DNA of 64,000 nucleotides from Primorskyibacter sedentarius (GTDB lineage Bacteria > Pseudomonadota > Alphaproteobacteria > Rhodobacterales > Rhodobacteraceae), in the NCBI RefSeq assembly GCF_004342065.1, contig NZ_SLZU01000018.1, positions 1-64,000 of the forward strand. Direction: 5' to 3'. Below, in pieces: positions 55,382 to 63,320 of the stretch. The notes under the pieces were generated by a model that was not told the origin of the DNA, ran no database searches, and was given only the letters and a program-made list of their open reading frames with translations. Position 1 is the first letter of the stretch; each line of letters starts with the position of its first letter. The translations under genes and the position numbers were made by a program.

Positions 55382-55422
55382 TGGTGAAGGCTGACGGTCT
55401 CCCGGACAGACGGATGTAGAAT

Positions 55423-56232
55423 ATGGAAAAACTTCAGGCCGCCCTGGCCAAGGCCCGCAATCAGCGCGACTGGCGCAATGATCCGCCCAAAGACAAACGA
55501 CCACGCAAGCCCAACCTGCCGCAAACCGTTCCGGAGCCTTGGGAGGCCCTGGAAAAGGTCGACCTGTCCCGTGGGGGGCTGCGCCAGCACCGGATCGTGG
55601 CGCATGATGCCGGGCGCGGCTCAACGAATTTCGACGTTCTGCGTACAAAAATCCTGCTTCAGATGCAGCAAAACGGCTGGAAACGGCTGGCCATCACCTC
55701 GCCGGCACCTTCCAGCGGCAAGACGACTGTTGCGTGCAATCTTGCGCTCGGTCTTGGACGCCAGAGCAACCTGCGCACGATGCTGTTCGATTTTGATTTG
55801 GGCGACCCGTCGGTCCACGAGTTTCTTGGCATCGACCGGCCACATCGCCTGTCTGATGTACTGTCCGGAGAGGTATCTTTTGACAAGCATGCCGTGCGCG
55901 TACGTAACAACGTGGCGGTCGTGACCTCGCCGGAGCCGGAACCGGACCCCACGCAGTTCATCCTGTCAGACCAGATGGAAACCTTTCTCGACGACATCCA
56001 GACAGTTTACCAGCCGGACATCATGGTCTTCGACCTGCCCGCCATCCTCAGCGGTGACCGGGCGCGGGCGTTTCTCAAGACCGTCGATTGCGCCTTGATC
56101 GTCGCGCTGGCGGGTCGGACGAAATTCAACCAGCTTGATATCTGCGAACGCGAGGTTGCCGAAAGCACGAATGTTCTGGGTGTGGTGATGAATGGCTGTC
56201 ATCCCAGTGCAATGTCACAGGATGATCTGTGA
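55423..56232 (+). CDS. Tyrosine-kinase-like ATPase (CpsD/CapB type) without Tyr tail
   Basis: A 269-residue P-loop protein of the bacterial tyrosine kinase family associated with EPS loci. Walker A is SPAPSSGKTTVACNLAL, Walker A' is MLFDFDLGDPS, and Walker B is DIMVFDLPAIL. In this family the kinase domain phosphorylates a C-terminal Tyr cluster and controls the Wzz partner. Here the C-terminus ends GCHPSAMSQDDL with no Tyr cluster, so it may signal through its ATPase cycle only. An N-terminal Arg/Lys/Pro-rich stretch (residues 10-45) precedes the domain. Located 41 bases after the Wzz-like gene, in the same unit. Confidence 0.85.
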   Translation: MEKLQAALAKARNQRDWRNDPPKDKRPRKPNLPQTVPEPWEALEKVDLSRGGLRQHRIVAHDAGRGSTNFDVLRTKILLQMQQNGWKRLAITSPAPSSGKTTVACNLALGLGRQSNLRTMLFDFDLGDPSVHEFLGIDRPHRLSDVLSGEVSFDKHAVRVRNNVAVVTSPEPEPDPTQFILSDQMETFLDDIQTVYQPDIMVFDLPAILSGDRARAFLKTVDCALIVALAGRTKFNQLDICEREVAESTNVLGVVMNGCHPSAMSQDDL

Positions 56233-56328
56233 TCCGTATCCGCCTATCCTGCGGTCGTATCTATCCGTGCGTGGACAGGTGGAGCCTGCCTTCGTAGAAG
56301 AATTCCATTTGAGGAAAGGTCTTTCACA

Positions 56329-57753
56329 GTGACATTAACTCCGGTTCTTTTGTGTGGTGGGTCCGGAACGCGGCTCTGGCCACTGTCCCGTAAATCCTAT
56401 CCCAAGCAATTCTCGTCACTCATGGGCGATGAAAGCTTGTTCCAGGCCTCCGCCCTGCGCCTGTCGGGGCCCGCGTTTGCCGCGCCGCTGATCGTCACGG
56501 GAGAGGATTTTCGTTTCATCGTCTCGGAGCAGCTTGCCGGTATTGAGCAGCAGGCCCAGACCATCCTCATCGAGCCTGAAGGGCGCAATACCGCACCCGC
56601 CGTGCTGGCCGCCGCGCTGTGGCTGGCGGATCACGACCCTGACGGCTTGATGCTGGTTGCGCCCTCCGACCACGTCATTCCCGACACGGCAGCGTTTGGC
56701 GCGGCCGTTGCCGCCGCTATACCCCGGGCCGAAGCGGGAGAACTGGTGACTTTCGGTATCGCCCCCACCCGGCCCGAAACAGGATACGGCTATCTGGAGC
56801 TTGCCCCCGGCGCCAGCCCCTCGGCTTCCACGCCACAGCCCCTTGCCCGTTTTGTCGAAAAACCCGATGCGGCGCGCGCGGCAGAGATGTTGGAGGCCGG
56901 AAATTTCCTTTGGAATGCGGGCATCTTCCTGTTTTCGAACAAGGCCATCCTCGCCGCCTACGAGGCGCATGCGCCCGAACTGCTGGCAGGCGCACGCGCC
57001 GCCGTGGCCGGGTCGGCGCGGGATCTGAGCTTCACACGTCTGGCCGCCGACCCCTGGGCAGAGCTTGCAGATATCTCGATCGACTACGCGATCATGGAGA
57101 AAGCCGACAATCTCGTGGTGATGCCCTATGGCGGCGCTTGGTCTGATCTGGGTGGCTGGGAGGCGGTCTGGCAGGAAAGCGGACCGGATGAGGCGGGCAA
57201 TGTGGCCTCCAGCAATGCAACTGCCATCGACTGCCGCAACACGCTTTTGCGGAGCGAGGCTGAGGGGCTGGAGCTTGTGGGCATCGGGCTGGAGGACATG
57301 ATTGCCGTGGCCATGCCGGATGCGGTGCTTGTTGCCCACAAATCCGAAAGCCAGCGGGTGAAAGAGGCGGTCGCGTCCCTCAAGGACAAAGGCGCCAAGC
57401 AGGCAACTGCTTTTCCGGTGGACCATCGCCCCTGGGGGTGGTTCGAAAGCCTCGTGATTGGCGATCGTTTTCAGGTCAAGCGCATCGTGGTGCATCCCGG
57501 CGCGGCGCTCAGCCTGCAAAGCCATCATCACCGCTCGGAACACTGGATCGTGGTACAGGGCACCGCAAAGGTCACAGTGGATGACGAGGTGAAGCTGGTG
57601 ACCGAAAACCAGTCCGTCTATATTCCTCTGGGGGGTGTCCACCGGATGGAAAACCCCGGTAAGGTCGACATGGTGCTGATCGAAGTGCAGACCGGGTCCT
57701 ACCTGGGAGAGGATGACATCATCCGTTACGAAGACGTCTACGCGCGTAGCTGA
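56329..57753 (+). CDS. manC: Mannose-1-phosphate guanylyltransferase / mannose-6-phosphate isomerase
   Basis: A 474-residue bifunctional enzyme. The pyrophosphorylase signature is LCGGSGTRLWPLSRKSYPKQF, with EPEGRNTAPAVLAA and FVEKP downstream. The C-terminal cupin isomerase domain has HPGAALSLQSHHHRSEHWIV with metal-binding His residues and QSVYIPLGGVHRMENPG. It makes GDP-mannose from fructose-6-phosphate-derived mannose phosphate, so the EPS probably contains mannose or a GDP-mannose-derived sugar such as fucose. GTG start at 56329, with AGG about ten bases upstream. It follows the kinase-like gene after 96 bases. Confidence 0.95.
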   Translation: MTLTPVLLCGGSGTRLWPLSRKSYPKQFSSLMGDESLFQASALRLSGPAFAAPLIVTGEDFRFIVSEQLAGIEQQAQTILIEPEGRNTAPAVLAAALWLADHDPDGLMLVAPSDHVIPDTAAFGAAVAAAIPRAEAGELVTFGIAPTRPETGYGYLELAPGASPSASTPQPLARFVEKPDAARAAEMLEAGNFLWNAGIFLFSNKAILAAYEAHAPELLAGARAAVAGSARDLSFTRLAADPWAELADISIDYAIMEKADNLVVMPYGGAWSDLGGWEAVWQESGPDEAGNVASSNATAIDCRNTLLRSEAEGLELVGIGLEDMIAVAMPDAVLVAHKSESQRVKEAVASLKDKGAKQATAFPVDHRPWGWFESLVIGDRFQVKRIVVHPGAALSLQSHHHRSEHWIVVQGTAKVTVDDEVKLVTENQSVYIPLGGVHRMENPGKVDMVLIEVQTGSYLGEDDIIRYEDVYARS

Positions 57754-57764
57754 GGATACATCCG

Positions 57765-57884
57765 ATGACAGGGTATGGGAGTGTCGTGATCGACGGTTGC
57801 GCCTTTGCGCAGGTTGCCCGAGGTGATCTGGTGATGTCTGTCCGCTTGAAGCACAGCGGTTCTACTTGGTCTATGCCATGTTAG
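57765..57884 (+). CDS. Possible 39-residue leader peptide before the flippase
   Basis: A short frame beginning MTGYGSVVIDGC and ending WSMPC is preceded by TGAGGA eight bases before its ATG, a better ribosome site than the flippase has. Its TAG overlaps the flippase ATG by seven bases, so it could couple translation. Two Cys are present, but no family is recognised. The codon pattern gives no proof that it is translated. Confidence 0.3.
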   Translation: MTGYGSVVIDGCAFAQVARGDLVMSVRLKHSGSTWSMPC

Positions 57885-59296
57885 GGGCCATCCGCACCAA
57901 GCTGTCGGGCGACGGGCTGGGCGCGCGTGTCATGCGCGGTTCGGCACTGACATTCATGGGTTTCGGCGCGAGCCAGGTTCTGCGGCTGGGATCGAACCTG
58001 ATCCTGACCCGGCTGCTGTTTCCCGAAGCCTTCGGCCTGATGGCCATCGTGACCCTGTTCCTGACCGGGCTTCAGATGATTTCCGATATCGGCCTGGCCA
58101 CCTGCATCGTGCGTTCGAAGCGAGGGGATGAGCCGATATTCCTCAACACGGCCTGGACGTTACAGATCATTCGTCACACGATTCTGGCGCTCATCTGTTG
58201 CGCCATAGCCGGGCCTGTCGCCGCGTTCTACGGCGAACCGGTGCTGCATGGATTGATGTATGGCATTGGCTTCTCCGTATTCCTTCTGGGGCTTCGGTCG
58301 ACCCGCATCGCCTCGGCCAACAAGAAGATCCTGTTGGGACGGCTGACGCTCATGGATATGAGTTGTCAGATCCTGATGATCTGCACCATGGTCGGTGTGG
58401 CGATGGTGTGGGAGTCGGTCTGGGCACTGATGATCGGAACGCTGGTGGCGAACCTGTCCAAGGCGATCTTGTCGCATATCATGCTGCCGGGCGTGCCCAA
58501 CCGTTTGCAGCTGGAACGTGCAGCTGTTCATGAACAGTTCCACTTCGGAAAATACCTGTTCATCAGCTCCGGTGTGACCTTTCTGGTCGAGAATGGCGAC
58601 AGGGTCTTGCTGTCGAAATTTCTTAGCCTTGCCTATCTGGGCTTTTACAACATTTCCTTCTTTTTTGCCTCGGTTCCAATGGCGCTCATGGGCAATTTCG
58701 TACATCGGGTAATCTTTCCGCTCTATAGCGCACGTCCTCCGGCGGAGTCTGCAGCCAACCGGCGGGCTATTTCCAAGACACGTTTTGCCCTGACAGGGGG
58801 GATGTTTGCACTGCTCTTCGTGCTGGGCCTGTTGGGGCAGTGGCTGATCGATTTCCTCTATACCGAAGAATATCGGGATTCCGGCCCAATTCTCGTGATC
58901 ATGTCGATGGCACTGATGCCAAGTCTGATCATTCGCACCTATCCCAACATACTTTTGTCGGCGGGAAAATCCAATATCTACATGGGGTTTCAGATCTTTC
59001 GCGTGGTTCTGCAGATCACGCTGCTGGCCGTGGGCCTGATGCAGTTCGGTTTGATTGGCGCGATGCTGGCGCAGTCCGTGGCTTCGCTTTTGATCTACCC
59101 TGTGCTGATCTACCTGATCCGTCCCTATCGGGGAGAGGATTTCCTGCATGACAGTGTCTTTGCAGCACTCTCGGTCGTGTGCGCGGTGGTCGTATTCTGG
59201 GTGAACGGCGACGCGCTGGACCGTGTGCTGGAAATTTCGGCCGACGGGGCAGTGGCTGCCTCTGTTCAGCCTCCGGCGACACCGCTCGGGGAATAA
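57878..59296 (+). CDS. Wzx-like polysaccharide flippase
   Basis: A 472-residue membrane protein with about 12-14 helices. The polysaccharide-synthase/MOP pattern is clear at the start (RVMRGSALTFMGFGASQVLRLGSNLILTRLLFPEAFGLMAIV) and in GFYNISFFFASVPMALMG. It should flip the finished lipid-linked repeat unit to the periplasm. The frame opens with a TTG at 57866; the ATG at 57878 is the more normal start. Its ribosome site is weak and may depend on the short frame upstream. The 3' end overlaps a convergent gene by 31 bases. Confidence 0.9.
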   Translation: MLGAIRTKLSGDGLGARVMRGSALTFMGFGASQVLRLGSNLILTRLLFPEAFGLMAIVTLFLTGLQMISDIGLATCIVRSKRGDEPIFLNTAWTLQIIRHTILALICCAIAGPVAAFYGEPVLHGLMYGIGFSVFLLGLRSTRIASANKKILLGRLTLMDMSCQILMICTMVGVAMVWESVWALMIGTLVANLSKAILSHIMLPGVPNRLQLERAAVHEQFHFGKYLFISSGVTFLVENGDRVLLSKFLSLAYLGFYNISFFFASVPMALMGNFVHRVIFPLYSARPPAESAANRRAISKTRFALTGGMFALLFVLGLLGQWLIDFLYTEEYRDSGPILVIMSMALMPSLIIRTYPNILLSAGKSNIYMGFQIFRVVLQITLLAVGLMQFGLIGAMLAQSVASLLIYPVLIYLIRPYRGEDFLHDSVFAALSVVCAVVVFWVNGDALDRVLEISADGAVAASVQPPATPLGE

Positions 59297-60210
59297 GTAG
59301 TCACGACCTGCCAAACGGTTTCCTGCATCGCGCGCGCAGCTTCCGGTCCGGGGTCGGCGGCAGGTGTTCCATTGGCCTTGTTCAGCGCATGCGGCAATCC
59401 CACCGGAGAGCGGCCGTAAAGCACCGCGTAATGCGTAAGCGCCATCAGGTAGGCGCCGTAATCGTTGAAATGGATCGTGTCCTTGAACAGGTCTGCGCGA
59501 TCCTTGATTGGTCCGATCCCGCCTGCTGCCTCCACCCGGCGGGTAAACGCGGCCATCACCTGCCCACCGGGGATCATGTAGATCGGGCGCGTGATATCTT
59601 CATGGGCGAGCGTGCGGCGCAGAATCTCGGCTTCCCAATAGAGACCCAGATCCCGGTCGATCCGGGTGAGCCAACCCTCTTTGTCATCGAGATTGTGCCA
59701 GGTTTCATAGAGATAAACCCGCGTCTTGGGGTTCCCCTCCCATGCGGCCTTGGCCCATCTGCGCAGGTATTCCTGTGAATCCTGGTATTTTATGCTGTCA
59801 CGGATCTCGACGGTTTCGGTCAGCACGACCGCGTCGTACTCGCCTGATTCCAGCGCCTCATGCGGGTCGCGGAACTCCGGATGGGTGTTTTCACTATCAA
59901 AACCCTTTACCGGGATGTCCGGCTCCCAGTGTTCGCGCAGATTGGCCCCCCAGCCCAACTGACTATTGAAGCTGTGCCCGTCGCCTGCCAGTTGCGCCAG
60001 CATCACGGGCATATCCTTGCCCACAAGGCTGTGGCCCAGATGATAGGTTTTAAGGTGCGCCGAGGGTGGGGGGAGTGGTATCGCGTAAAGCGTCTCGAAC
60101 GCCGTATCGTCGATAGGTCCGGGCATCGCGCAGCGGGTCGTCAGCCCACAGGCAGATAGCAGAAGCAGAAGGGCTGCTCCGGACTTTTGTTTGAAACGGT
60201 GAAACAGCAT
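59266..60210 (-). CDS. SGNH-hydrolase-like lipoprotein
   Basis: About 314 residues. The signal peptide ends in the lipobox LLLSAC (Cys21 from the ATG at 60210). The body has YHLGHSLVGKDMPVML (block I-like Ser), QLGWGANLREHW, VVLTETVEI and the C-terminal FKDTIHFNDYGAYLMALTHYAV, whose Asp and His fit the DxxH dyad of SGNH/GDSL hydrolases. Such proteins add or remove acyl groups on polysaccharides, so EPS deacetylation or esterification is a fair guess. The frame extends upstream to 60357, but the lipoprotein signal fixes the start near 60210. Convergent with the flippase and divergent from the next glycosyltransferase. Confidence 0.72.
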   Translation of the reverse strand: MLFHRFKQKSGAALLLLLSACGLTTRCAMPGPIDDTAFETLYAIPLPPPSAHLKTYHLGHSLVGKDMPVMLAQLAGDGHSFNSQLGWGANLREHWEPDIPVKGFDSENTHPEFRDPHEALESGEYDAVVLTETVEIRDSIKYQDSQEYLRRWAKAAWEGNPKTRVYLYETWHNLDDKEGWLTRIDRDLGLYWEAEILRRTLAHEDITRPIYMIPGGQVMAAFTRRVEAAGGIGPIKDRADLFKDTIHFNDYGAYLMALTHYAVLYGRSPVGLPHALNKANGTPAADPGPEAARAMQETVWQVVTTYSPSGVAGG

Positions 60211-60331
60211 TGTTCGTCGCAAGGGTTTGGTAGCAATCGGTGATACTTGAGGTATATGTGGGCTCGGCAGACCGGGCAAGTTCTCGCAACGTCGCATGAT
60301 TATTAACTTTAAAGGGGGAACTGGCGATTTC

Positions 60332-61549
60332 ATGGTAGCTTCTGGAAACTTGCTCATCTATGCGCCTGTACCACTGGTGCAAACCGAAAAAGGGCTGCAT
60401 CTGGAAGACCAGGCCTGCAATGGGCTAAAGCTCTGGGCCGAGAATTTCGACACCGTGACCGCCATGCATCCCGTCAGGCAGGGCGCGTTGCCGAAAGCTT
60501 GGCGACCTATCAGCACGATTGGTCCAAGTTTGGACCGTATCCGGCTGGTACCACTGCCAATGGCGTATCGACCAGATCAGTTTCTAAGACATTTTTGGGC
60601 AACCAGAGGCGTGATACGGTCTGAAATTGGCCAAGCAGATTACTTGTCTTTTTCTATCGGTGGACTTTTCGGCGACTGGGGGTCGGTTGCAAGTTGGCAA
60701 GCCCACCGCTTGGGGCGGTCTTTTGCTGTCTGGACCGATCGGGTTGAATCCGAGGTCGTTCGTCGAACGACCTCTAGCGGGCCGTGGCGTCGTAGACTGC
60801 GTGCGCGGTTGGAGCACCGACCTATGTGGTGGTGGGAGAAATTCATCATCCGGCGGTCAACCCTTGGCCTGTTTCATGGCAAGGAAACGTTTGACACCTA
60901 TGCTCCCTATTGTCGGCAGCCGGAGTTGGTGCACGATATTCACATTGATAGGTCTGAGCATATCCAACCCGCCGACCTGCAGGCCAAAGTAGCAAAGGTA
61001 AGACAGGGCCCGCTGAAGATCGTTTATGCCGGTCGGGCTGATGCTATGAAGGGTCCAAGCGATTGGATAAGCGTGCTGAGGCACCTCCACAAGGCCGGTG
61101 TGGAATTTGAAGCAACGTGGCTGGGCGATGGACCGGAACTTCCCGCGATGCGTGCGCAGGCTGCGGAGGCTGGCTTGGAGCAGAAGGTCCGGTTTGCAGG
61201 TTTCGTGAACGACCGGCAGGCCACAATGGCGCATTTGCGGGAAGCTCAACTTTTCTTATTCTGCCACAAGACCCCTGAATCCCCACGGTGTTTGATCGAG
61301 GCATTGGTCTCGGGAACACCGATTGTTGGCTATGAAGGGGCGTTTTCCCGAGATCTTGTGTCAGAACATAAAGGGGGGCAGCTGGTACCTCTGAATGATG
61401 TGGCCGCCTTGTCGGAAGCCGTCAGAGATTTGGCTCGTAACAGGGATGCCTTGGGCCTGTTGATCAATAAAGCTGCCAAGGATGGTGTACCATTTGATGA
61501 TGAAAGCGTTTTTCAGCATCGCAGCGAGATGATCCGGCGATACTTATAA
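60332..61549 (+). CDS. Family 4 glycosyltransferase
   Basis: About 405 residues. The donor half shows KIVYAGRADAMKGPSDWISV, ATWLGDGPELPAMRAQA, VRFAGFVNDRQ and the EX7E-like CHKTPESPRCLIEALVSGTPIVGY. The acceptor half is divergent, but begins LIYAPVPLVQTEKGLHLEDQ. It probably adds a sugar to the EPS repeat. An ATG at 60296 is also in frame. It is moderately AT-richer than the flippase gene. Confidence 0.85.
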   Translation: MVASGNLLIYAPVPLVQTEKGLHLEDQACNGLKLWAENFDTVTAMHPVRQGALPKAWRPISTIGPSLDRIRLVPLPMAYRPDQFLRHFWATRGVIRSEIGQADYLSFSIGGLFGDWGSVASWQAHRLGRSFAVWTDRVESEVVRRTTSSGPWRRRLRARLEHRPMWWWEKFIIRRSTLGLFHGKETFDTYAPYCRQPELVHDIHIDRSEHIQPADLQAKVAKVRQGPLKIVYAGRADAMKGPSDWISVLRHLHKAGVEFEATWLGDGPELPAMRAQAAEAGLEQKVRFAGFVNDRQATMAHLREAQLFLFCHKTPESPRCLIEALVSGTPIVGYEGAFSRDLVSEHKGGQLVPLNDVAALSEAVRDLARNRDALGLLINKAAKDGVPFDDESVFQHRSEMIRRYL

Positions 61550-61585
61550 AGTTTCCACCTTCATTCGGGCTCGCTCGCCTTGATC

Positions 61586-61611
61586 TTCCACCGAGAACTA
61601 TGTCGGTGGAA
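61586..61611. terminator. Hairpin between convergent genes
   Basis: TTCCACCG and CGGTGGAA form a perfect 8-bp stem with a 10-base loop between two genes that point at each other. No strong T-tract follows on either strand, so it may be a weak bidirectional terminator. Confidence 0.5.
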
Positions 61612-61649
61612 TGGGGCCAGTCATGTCGAGAAGATAGGAGACATGGGGA

Positions 61650-62612
61650 TCAGGTATCATAGCCGTAGCGTTCCAAATCCAAGCCGGTCAACTTTTCGGT
61701 TTGTTGATTGCTCGTCCTAAAAAAACCGTCATATCTCTGCTCGACAATGTGCTCATAACGACGCTTGAAGCTGGCGTCCAAATTTTTTGGTGTCAGACGG
61801 TTGACCAAGCGCACTATGCGATCCGAGACTTTGGAAAGCCCATGTCGTCCGGGTTTCATCGAGTCGTGAGCAACCAATCGGTTGGAAAACCGACGGAGCG
61901 CCAAGGCCGGCAGTTTTTCTCCGACATGTTCTCTTCCAGACGAGGAGACTGATGGCACTTTGCAGCCTGTGAAGTCGGCAAGTGTCTTGACGTAGCCTGC
62001 AGGATCTTGAGCCAACATTTCTTGTGGAAGGACAAGAACGCGATCTGGGCCGAACAGCATCTTGTAGTGATGGATTGCCCGATCATAACAAAGAAATTCT
62101 GGCCGCAGTATCGGAGTGAATGAAAGAGCTTCGTCGCCCGTACCGATAAAGCTGGTTATAGGTAGCTTTCCTTCTCCAAGAACATATTCCCGGTACATCG
62201 ACAGTGCGATTGATTGTTGGCGCCGTATCGTAATCAAGATTAGGGCATCTGGAAAAACTGCATGGAGCTTGCGTGCGTTGCTGAACCCGTCATATCGGCG
62301 AGTGGGAGGGTCCCCGAGCAATGATTCTTCTGACCATACAGGGATTTTTCCGAGGCTTCGTACGGGTGAAGAAATGGCTTCCATCTGTTTTTGAATCTCG
62401 TTTGGATCAAACGAATAATCATCAGCCAGAAGAATGTTCTGAACAGTTTGAGCACGTGTCATTTCTCCTGCAGCCAAGGCCAGATCACTACCGGGTTGAG
62501 ACAGGATTCTTTTCTGCAGGTATGTCGTGCCGGTTTTTATGTACCCTACATGGACCAAGACAGGCGGTTTTTGAGAATTCACGGCGGCTCCAAGGTTTGT
62601 ATGTTTGGGCAA
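61650..62612 (-). CDS. Sulfotransferase-like protein
   Basis: A 320-residue protein with the PAPS loop HVGYIKTGTTYLQKR (residues 21-35) and the second nucleotide site LILITIRRQQSIALSMYREY. It is paralogous to the protein at 540-1463, sharing this IRxQxSIxLSxY region. It likely sulfates the EPS or a related glycan; the acceptor is unknown. The gene is noticeably AT-richer than the phosphopantetheinyl transferase gene beside it, hinting at separate origin. It is only three bases after that gene on the same strand. Confidence 0.82.
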   Translation of the reverse strand: MPKHTNLGAAVNSQKPPVLVHVGYIKTGTTYLQKRILSQPGSDLALAAGEMTRAQTVQNILLADDYSFDPNEIQKQMEAISSPVRSLGKIPVWSEESLLGDPPTRRYDGFSNARKLHAVFPDALILITIRRQQSIALSMYREYVLGEGKLPITSFIGTGDEALSFTPILRPEFLCYDRAIHHYKMLFGPDRVLVLPQEMLAQDPAGYVKTLADFTGCKVPSVSSSGREHVGEKLPALALRRFSNRLVAHDSMKPGRHGLSKVSDRIVRLVNRLTPKNLDASFKRRYEHIVEQRYDGFFRTSNQQTEKLTGLDLERYGYDT

Positions 62613-62615
62613 ATT

Positions 62616-63320
62616 TTAACGGCATAGAGATTGGGTTTCAGCGTTGCCTTCTGGGACAAGGCGAATTGGATCGGAGACCCCAGTCACGAAGCTTTCGATC
62701 CACAGGATATGTCCGGTGATCATGTCCGGCAAGGATGCGCTGCCAAAGGCCAAGCTGGCGTGAAAGTCCGGTGGATTTAGTTTGATCGTAATATCTCCGA
62801 AACCCAGCATCCGCCCGGTCAGCGGGTATTGGGCTTTGTAGACAGCCTCTTTGGCGGAAAATATTGTTTTGGCGTGTCGGCCGCGTGTCGCTTCGGGTTG
62901 GCGCATCAGCCAGTCCTGCTCTACCTGTGTCAGGATCTCGGGCCAGAGGTCCATCTCCAGAGGCGTGGCTTCCTCGATGTCGATGCCAAGGGTTGCGGCT
63001 TGGTCAAGCGGCGCGACAACCGCGACGGCGGCTCCGGCGCAATGGGAGATCGATCCGCACAGGCCCTTTGGCCAGACGGGAGCACGATCCGACCCCATGG
63101 TTATGGCCATAGGCGGCAGGCTCAGTTCCGCCATGGCGGCGCGTGCGGCGGCGCGCCCGGCAGCAAATTCCCTGTGGCGCTTTTCGACCATCTTCCGGGT
63201 AGCCTCCGCCTCTTCCGGGAAGAGCGGGGCGGACACGCCACGGGGGTCGGCGACACCCACGCCGATACCGGGACCCACGCAGGCACGCAAGGCAGCGGCC
63301 AGCGCGGAAAGGTTGGTCAT
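62616..63320 (-). CDS. 4'-phosphopantetheinyl transferase (Sfp/EntD type)
   Basis: A 234-residue enzyme. The magnesium- and CoA-binding motifs are LGIDIEEATP and FSAKEAVYKAQYPLTG, and GSISHCAGAAVAVVAP is the N-terminal P-loop-like part. It moves phosphopantetheine from CoA to the Ser of a carrier protein, here most probably the carrier domain of the peptide synthetase whose end overlaps its start by four bases (ATGA). Confidence 0.92.
   Translation of the reverse strand: MTNLSALAAALRACVGPGIGVGVADPRGVSAPLFPEEAEATRKMVEKRHREFAAGRAAARAAMAELSLPPMAITMGSDRAPVWPKGLCGSISHCAGAAVAVVAPLDQAATLGIDIEEATPLEMDLWPEILTQVEQDWLMRQPEATRGRHAKTIFSAKEAVYKAQYPLTGRMLGFGDITIKLNPPDFHASLAFGSASLPDMITGHILWIESFVTGVSDPIRLVPEGNAETQSLCR

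Noticed and set aside
55381-55419. 12-codon frame overlapping the Wzz-like stop
   Set aside because: Too short, no ribosome site and no further support.
56416-57642. 408-codon minus-strand frame opposite manC
   Set aside because: manC motifs are unambiguous on the plus strand; the antisense frame is a shadow.
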